Positions 59,818 to 64,000 of a stretch of 64,000 nucleotides of DNA are shown one piece after another (position 1 is the first letter of the stretch; every line of letters starts with the position of its first letter). The DNA is from Bradyrhizobium sp. CB1015 (GTDB taxonomy: Bacteria > Pseudomonadota > Alphaproteobacteria > Rhizobiales > Xanthobacteraceae), in assembly GCF_025200925.1 (NCBI RefSeq), contig NZ_CP104174.1, positions 1,736,001-1,800,000 on the forward strand. The letters run 5' to 3'. Below the pieces are notes generated by a model that did not search any database, was not told the DNA's origin, and saw nothing but the letters and a program-made list of their open reading frames with translations. The position numbers and the translations under genes are program-made.

Positions 59818-60714
59818 TCATTCGGTCACCTTCAGGCGCGTTACACTGCTCCGGCCATCGACGCTGACGGGCACCTCACCCTCGATCGTGGCCCGACGTA
59901 CGACGCGATGCTGGTCCCCGTAATCGTTGACCGCGTAATGCTGCGTTGCGCGGTTATCCCATATCGCAATATCCCCCTCTAACCAGTTCCAGCGCACAGT
60001 GTTTTCGGGCGCGGTGATGTGAGACTGAAACAGGTCGAACAGCTTTTGTCCGTCGTATTTGGGGACATCAACAAACTGCTTCACCAAGGCGCCGAGCACT
60101 AGCGTCCGCTCGCCTGTTTCGGGGTGGACGCGTACGACGGGATGCTCCGTCTCAAAAACCGCTTTGGTGAACACCTCGTCAAAGTGCTTCTTGTCGACCT
60201 CGCGGAGACGCGCGATCCCAGCGTAATCGAAAACGTTGCTGTGAACGGCCCATAGGCCCTCGGCGAGCCGTTGTAGTGGCGACGGCAAACCAAGATAAGC
60301 GGCAGCTGTGTTAGACCACACGGTGTCGCCTCCGAACGTTGGCATTACCACGGCCCGCAGGACCAAGATCTTGGGATAGGCGTCGGCAAAGGTCCCATCC
60401 GCATGCCAAACGTCGGCGCGACCGCCACCGCGAGTGGAGTCCAGTTCGAGGAGCGACGCCCCCTTGGTAGCGCCGAGTATCGGATGTGGCACTAGCTTTC
60501 CCAGACGAGCGGAAAAGCGCTCCTGCTCGGCGTCATTGAGATGTCCTTGATTGCGGAAGAAGATCACCTTGTGCTCTAGCAATAAGCTGTTGATCGCAGC
60601 TATCGCGTGATCCGGTAGATCGCCTGATAGCTTGATATTTTTGACTTCGGCACCGATGCGCGCTGCACGTTTCACAATATCCGCGCTCGGAATGACGCCA
60701 CCGATCAAAGTCAT
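59818..60714 (-). CDS. TauD/TfdA-family 2OG-Fe(II) dioxygenase (alkylsulfatase/taurine dioxygenase-like)
   Basis: A 298-residue dioxygenase that couples 2-oxoglutarate decarboxylation to substrate oxidation. Iron ligands H104 and D106 (VWHADGTFAD) and H259 (NRATQHYAVNDYGDQ) are visible, with the 2-oxoglutarate arginine near 270. The family includes taurine dioxygenase TauD and the alkylsulfatase AtsK; the sequence looks nearer AtsK, but I cannot decide. It may serve sulfur scavenging. No ABC transporter of the ssu/tau type remains intact nearby. Confidence 0.88.
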   Translation of the reverse strand: MTLIGGVIPSADIVKRAARIGAEVKNIKLSGDLPDHAIAAINSLLLEHKVIFFRNQGHLNDAEQERFSARLGKLVPHPILGATKGASLLELDSTRGGGRADVWHADGTFADAYPKILVLRAVVMPTFGGDTVWSNTAAAYLGLPSPLQRLAEGLWAVHSNVFDYAGIARLREVDKKHFDEVFTKAVFETEHPVVRVHPETGERTLVLGALVKQFVDVPKYDGQKLFDLFQSHITAPENTVRWNWLEGDIAIWDNRATQHYAVNDYGDQHRVVRRATIEGEVPVSVDGRSSVTRLKVTE

Positions 60715-62258
60715 TGCGCTGATCTCGCTTTTCCAGGCCCTGGCAGGTCTCCCCCACCCCCTTGGAGCGAATGATCTTCAGCAAGCATCGTGCCAATCGA
60801 AAGACCAGCATGTCCTCGACAGTAGGCGCTGAACGAGTCGTGGTCTTTGCCGCGAGTCATCGAACGCCATCGTGCCATATCAACGTGTTCGAGAGTATTT
60901 GCTGGTCTACATGCCTCGGATGGTCATAGCGGGTATGTCCGCATTGTGAATCAGCTGACCGTTCCTCAAGGGTGAGATGCGAGTGAAGCGTGAGCATTTG
61001 CTGCTTTATGGTTCTGTTTCTTGATAGATTTGTTTTAGGCAATGGCCATGCCAGGCGACGCTGGGCAAGCCACAACGCCGAATGGGCTTTTTGAGAGTTC
61101 GCGTACTATGCCCACTGTACTCGACCTGACATGGGATTTGGGCCTCTGTCAGAATACCGACAACTCTCCACATCCTTTAGTAAGCTCAAGCTGACTGTTC
61201 CATTGGCAGACTCGCGAGTTAGTTGACGGCCCGAGTTAATCTCCCTAATTGCCGTTGGAGCCTGTGAGAGTTGCAGATGTAAGATCGCTCTCTGTCGAGC
61301 GGCGCTCTTGGCGGCAGTTATGCACATTATCGTCTCGGTCCTGAAGTAGGATAAAAGCTGCAATTTCCTGGTCCTGTGCCAGTTTGCTCGCCGCTAGACC
61401 GGTGGAGAAGAATGCGATCAGGCACGGGGGGTGGCTCATCTTGCGCTTGCCTTCCACAATGTGATCGCGACGAAATCCGCGGGAGCATCGCTGACCGCCC
61501 ACGGCATCGCACGTCACGTCTCATGGAGATTCGTCAGCCGCGTCACGATCTGAAGCAGGCGATTCAGACTCTCGAAGAATTCAATCGGCCCATGGGCGTG
61601 GACCGCGATGTAAATTCCCTGTCGGCACCATATGTTCGGCTTGTGGCTTGCTGGGAGCAGGATGGCGTCTCGCAAGCCTCTGCGCCAGTAAAGATCGCCA
61701 GAGCGGTCCGATTGGGCAATGCGCGATTGCGGATTGCTAAGTTCACTTCGCCGGCGGCTTGCCCAGCGTCTCTGTCTCCTGGACAATAGACCGAGCCGCC
61801 GCCATGGCGCGGAACGTCGTGGCACCGGCGGCGGTAGGGCTGGTCTACAGCGGCTCGTGCGGTCGTTTGTTCCGCAATGTCCGGAAGTATCCCAATTTCC
61901 AGGAAACGGATGCTTTCTCGCGCACTTAAGCGCTGATAGCGGAACGACCGTGCAGCTTTTCGTGAGGCTATGGGCACGGCCCCCTTGGCACACTGGGCCC
62001 AAAGCTACCTCACTTGCTCGCCAGTTCTCTTGATCCTTCTCAAGCGATGCCCTTCTGCAGCAGTAGAGCAGGCGCGCCTGCCGCGCTGCGCTGGCAAAGG
62101 CGTTCGTGGTCGACGATTCTAAGACGGATCAGCTTCGGGCAAGGCCAGGAAACTGAAATCGCATCCATCTTCCAGGGATCCGGCGAGTACCGTGGTTCAA
62201 GAGCCGCCCCTCCTCATTGCCTCGATGCTGGCTCGGGCGAGCCCCCAATCGTCAGACT
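60715..62258. other. Long stretch without a recognised gene
   Basis: About 1.5 kb with frames on both strands but no recognised family. A sequence with partial tts-box similarity near 61183 (minus) was judged too weak. Confidence 0.45.
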
Positions 62259-62345
62259 TCAGAAGGGCAACTTCCACATGAAATAGAGAAGCGCAGCGAT
62301 TGCCACCCAGAAAAGTATGCCGCGGAAGATGAAAGCGAGCGCCAT
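62259..62345 (-). CDS. Small single-pass membrane peptide, coupled to the upstream gene
   Basis: A 28-residue frame (MALAFIFRGILFWVAIAALL, ending YFMWKLPF) that is almost entirely one membrane helix. Its ATG begins one base after the stop of the 132-residue gene, so the two are probably co-translated. The hydrophobic, codon-complete frame suggests a real small protein, though nothing is known of its function. Confidence 0.4.
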   Translation of the reverse strand: MALAFIFRGILFWVAIAALLYFMWKLPF

Positions 62346-62346
62346 T

Positions 62347-62745
62347 TTAATCGCCATCTTGCCCAAGCCGCTGCGCCATGGCGATTCCATCGATCGCGTC
62401 TGCCAGCCCTTCCAAGAAAGTCCGATACCACGCGTCATCGTCGGGAAGGTCCCACTCTCGTAGGCTGCCGACGTAACGCGTCAGAGCAATCACGCCCGCG
62501 ATCGTGGTTGGCGTTGAACGGATGAGCACGTTCCCATGCTCCGCGAGAGCATGGTTCCTTTGACAGCTAATTTCGTCGGCGGCATCAAACTCGGGCCCCG
62601 AATCGAGCTTCGCCGATACGGACAGGGCCGCATCGTAATGCGCCAACAGCTCGCGATGACGCTCGATCACTACGAAGATTAGATCCCGATCGGCTGCAGC
62701 AGTCGACTGGGGGGAAATTTCCTGCAATGGCAATGTTGGCCCCAA
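62347..62745 (-). CDS. Conserved-type hypothetical protein
   Basis: A 132-residue, mostly helical protein (LIFVVIERHRELLAHYDAAL, then FDAADEISCQRNHALAEHGN and VLIRSTPTTIAGVIALTRYV). I know many similar proteins in Bradyrhizobium (LI..HR.AH..YDAA, STPTTLAGVIALMRYV); their function is unknown. It is the first gene of a minus-strand pair with the 28-residue peptide. Confidence 0.65.
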   Translation of the reverse strand: MGPTLPLQEISPQSTAAADRDLIFVVIERHRELLAHYDAALSVSAKLDSGPEFDAADEISCQRNHALAEHGNVLIRSTPTTIAGVIALTRYVGSLREWDLPDDDAWYRTFLEGLADAIDGIAMAQRLGQDGD

Positions 62746-63029
62746 GTAAGTAGCAGGCCTACGTTAGCATCGTGGCCATGAGGATAACCAGCGTAGAGGG
62801 CCTTCATCTGCGGTATTTCTGCTCGATCGGCTTGACATTCAGACGAGGTCACCGGCTCCATTTGGAGGTCGAGAAGTTTCGCGGACGACTGCGCGAGCCT
62901 TACTCGCCGGAAAACGACTCCGCTCTAGCTGTTCCCGATGTAAAGCTGCATATTTTGCCCATATCAGAAGTTATTATCTCGCACTGGATGCGCTTGCATA
63001 CGCGTCCGCATTCCAAGGGGCGGGCGAAA

Positions 63030-63572
63030 ATGAGGTTGATTGCAATAGTTGCCGGTCTGTTGCTGCTCGGCGCGATCAGGCAAGCAGACGCGCGCGGGGG
63101 CATGGAGGGCGCGTCAGCTACGGAGGCGGACATCACACTACCGGTCATGGGGGCAGCTATTTGGGCGGATCCGGCTCATCACACCGTGGCGGAACTTATG
63201 TCAATTCGAGAACTGGCAACCGTTACGCCACTCATCGATAAGGAATGGCATATGCTTCCGAGATCAAGCCAATTGATTGTGAGATTTGGCCATGCGACGT
63301 CCCAGCCACCGCGATCCGGATGCGCCACGCGTCCGATCGTCGGAGGAATATCCATCGGGCAGTCGTCCGCCACCGCCGCTGACGATGTTCTGACGGTCGA
63401 GGATTCTGACAATCGCGGTCGGCATGTTCTGGAGAGATATCCGAAGGCCGTCAGAAGTAAGCGGCGCTTCTTGAAACAAGTTGGCGCTCCGCGCCAGCCG
63501 GCAACAGATGCGCTCGCTCTACCGTTGCCGTCGCTTCTGCTCCCGCTTTCGGCTGACGGCTGGCGAACTTGA
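63030..63572 (+). CDS. Possible exported hypothetical protein
   Basis: A 180-residue frame beginning with a convincing signal peptide (MRLIAIVAGLLLLGAIRQAD). The following part has no recognised family. An AAGGGG lies upstream of the ATG. The sequence after residue 60 is of low complexity in places, so the real gene may be shorter or decayed. Confidence 0.35.
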   Translation: MRLIAIVAGLLLLGAIRQADARGGMEGASATEADITLPVMGAAIWADPAHHTVAELMSIRELATVTPLIDKEWHMLPRSSQLIVRFGHATSQPPRSGCATRPIVGGISIGQSSATAADDVLTVEDSDNRGRHVLERYPKAVRSKRRFLKQVGAPRQPATDALALPLPSLLLPLSADGWRT

Positions 63573-63759
63573 CCAGACCACAAGTTCCCTGGGCCGCCTA
63601 GCACCCGCTTGCCGAAAAGTAGTTTGGCAAAGATGGTCGGAGAAGCGAACGGCATGCTCCGAAACAGCGAACCGCGGCAGGAGTGAAGGCGCGTGAAATC
63701 TGGACAAGATTCAAAAGATTATGAAGCACTGCTTTGCGGGGTTTTGTGCCTGCGTCTGA

Positions 63760-63987
63760 TCAGCGGCGCGCGCCGGCGTTCTTGGTGTTGAGCTGCTTTG
63801 GTCTCGATCGCTTCTCATGTGATGCTGGCGCAGAACGGTCTTTTCGTGTCACTAGCTTGGCGATAGCTCGAACCAAAGCGTCAGGGGTATCGAAGCGAGC
63901 GATTCCACGGCGAACGCGAGCCCTCTCAGAAAAGTTTATGGTTCGTTTTACTTTCCCGTCGACCGACAGCAGTACGTAATCGAGCAC
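63760..63987 (-). CDS. Possible small hypothetical protein
   Basis: A 75-residue frame (MLDYVLLSVDGKVKRTINFS, then FDTPDALVRAIAKLVTRKDR) with a basic tail. It resembles no family I know. It lies near the window end, with no visible neighbour. Confidence 0.3.
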   Translation of the reverse strand: MLDYVLLSVDGKVKRTINFSERARVRRGIARFDTPDALVRAIAKLVTRKDRSAPASHEKRSRPKQLNTKNAGARR

Positions 63988-64000
63988 TGACTCGTTATGC

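Noticed and set aside
61175..61200. Possible tts box on the minus strand
   Set aside because: After GTCAGCTT the TCGAAAGCT part is missing.

Overview
The window looks like part of the symbiosis island of a soybean-nodulating Bradyrhizobium, most likely of the B. elkanii type. Four things support this. There is a complete six-gene operon matching the rhizobitoxine (rtxACDEFG) operon described in B. elkanii. There is a NopT/YopT-family type III effector gene behind a tts-box-like element, plus a second, near-consensus tts box. There is a groESL pair with a sigma-54 promoter and a NifA-type upstream site, as in groESL3 of B. japonicum. Finally, the island texture is typical: long non-coding stretches, decayed genes, IS remnants and many small Bradyrhizobium-type proteins. 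The species is inferred from gene content only. No tRNA, rRNA, CRISPR array or convincing nod box was seen.

Layout. 0.4-4.8 kb: a heme-oxygenase-like protein fused to a GFA domain, translationally coupled to a 2OG-Fe(II) oxygenase, facing a convergent ATP-grasp ligase and the remnant of an acyl-CoA ligase; this is a possible small, undescribed biosynthetic locus. 6-13.5 kb: a TrpD-family protein with altered active-site motifs, several small proteins, two tts boxes and nopT. 14.9-23.1 kb: acyl-CoA dehydrogenase, groEL-groES, an FkbM methyltransferase and a frameshifted HpaB-type flavin monooxygenase. 24.9-29.1 kb: overlapping thermonuclease and carbonic anhydrase genes, a small protein with a paralogue at 42.9 kb, and an NfeC-like exported protein. 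29.9-32.6 kb: a cobalamin riboswitch and metE. 33-38 kb: small genes and IS3 debris. 38.6-42.8 kb: a sulfotransferase with cysD and cysNC (PAPS synthesis). 43.8-47.4 kb: a decayed IS66 element, a frameshifted LysE-type exporter and its frameshifted Lrp-type regulator. 48.1-56.2 kb: the rtx operon. 57-64 kb: ABC, threonine dehydrogenase and acetyltransferase fragments, an orphan DUF2274 gene left from a conjugation cluster, a TauD/TfdA dioxygenase and small exported or membrane proteins.

How the genes work together. The rtx operon makes, modifies and probably exports rhizobitoxine, which inhibits plant ethylene synthesis. NopT would be injected into the host cell. GroESL would be raised in microaerobic nitrogen-fixing cells by NifA. 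CysD/CysNC would supply PAPS to the neighbouring sulfotransferase. The metE riboswitch should limit the B12-independent methionine synthase when cobalamin is present. A 28-bp palindromic motif resembling a MerR-family operator occurs four times; two copies lie upstream of the trpD-like gene and of the thermonuclease gene.
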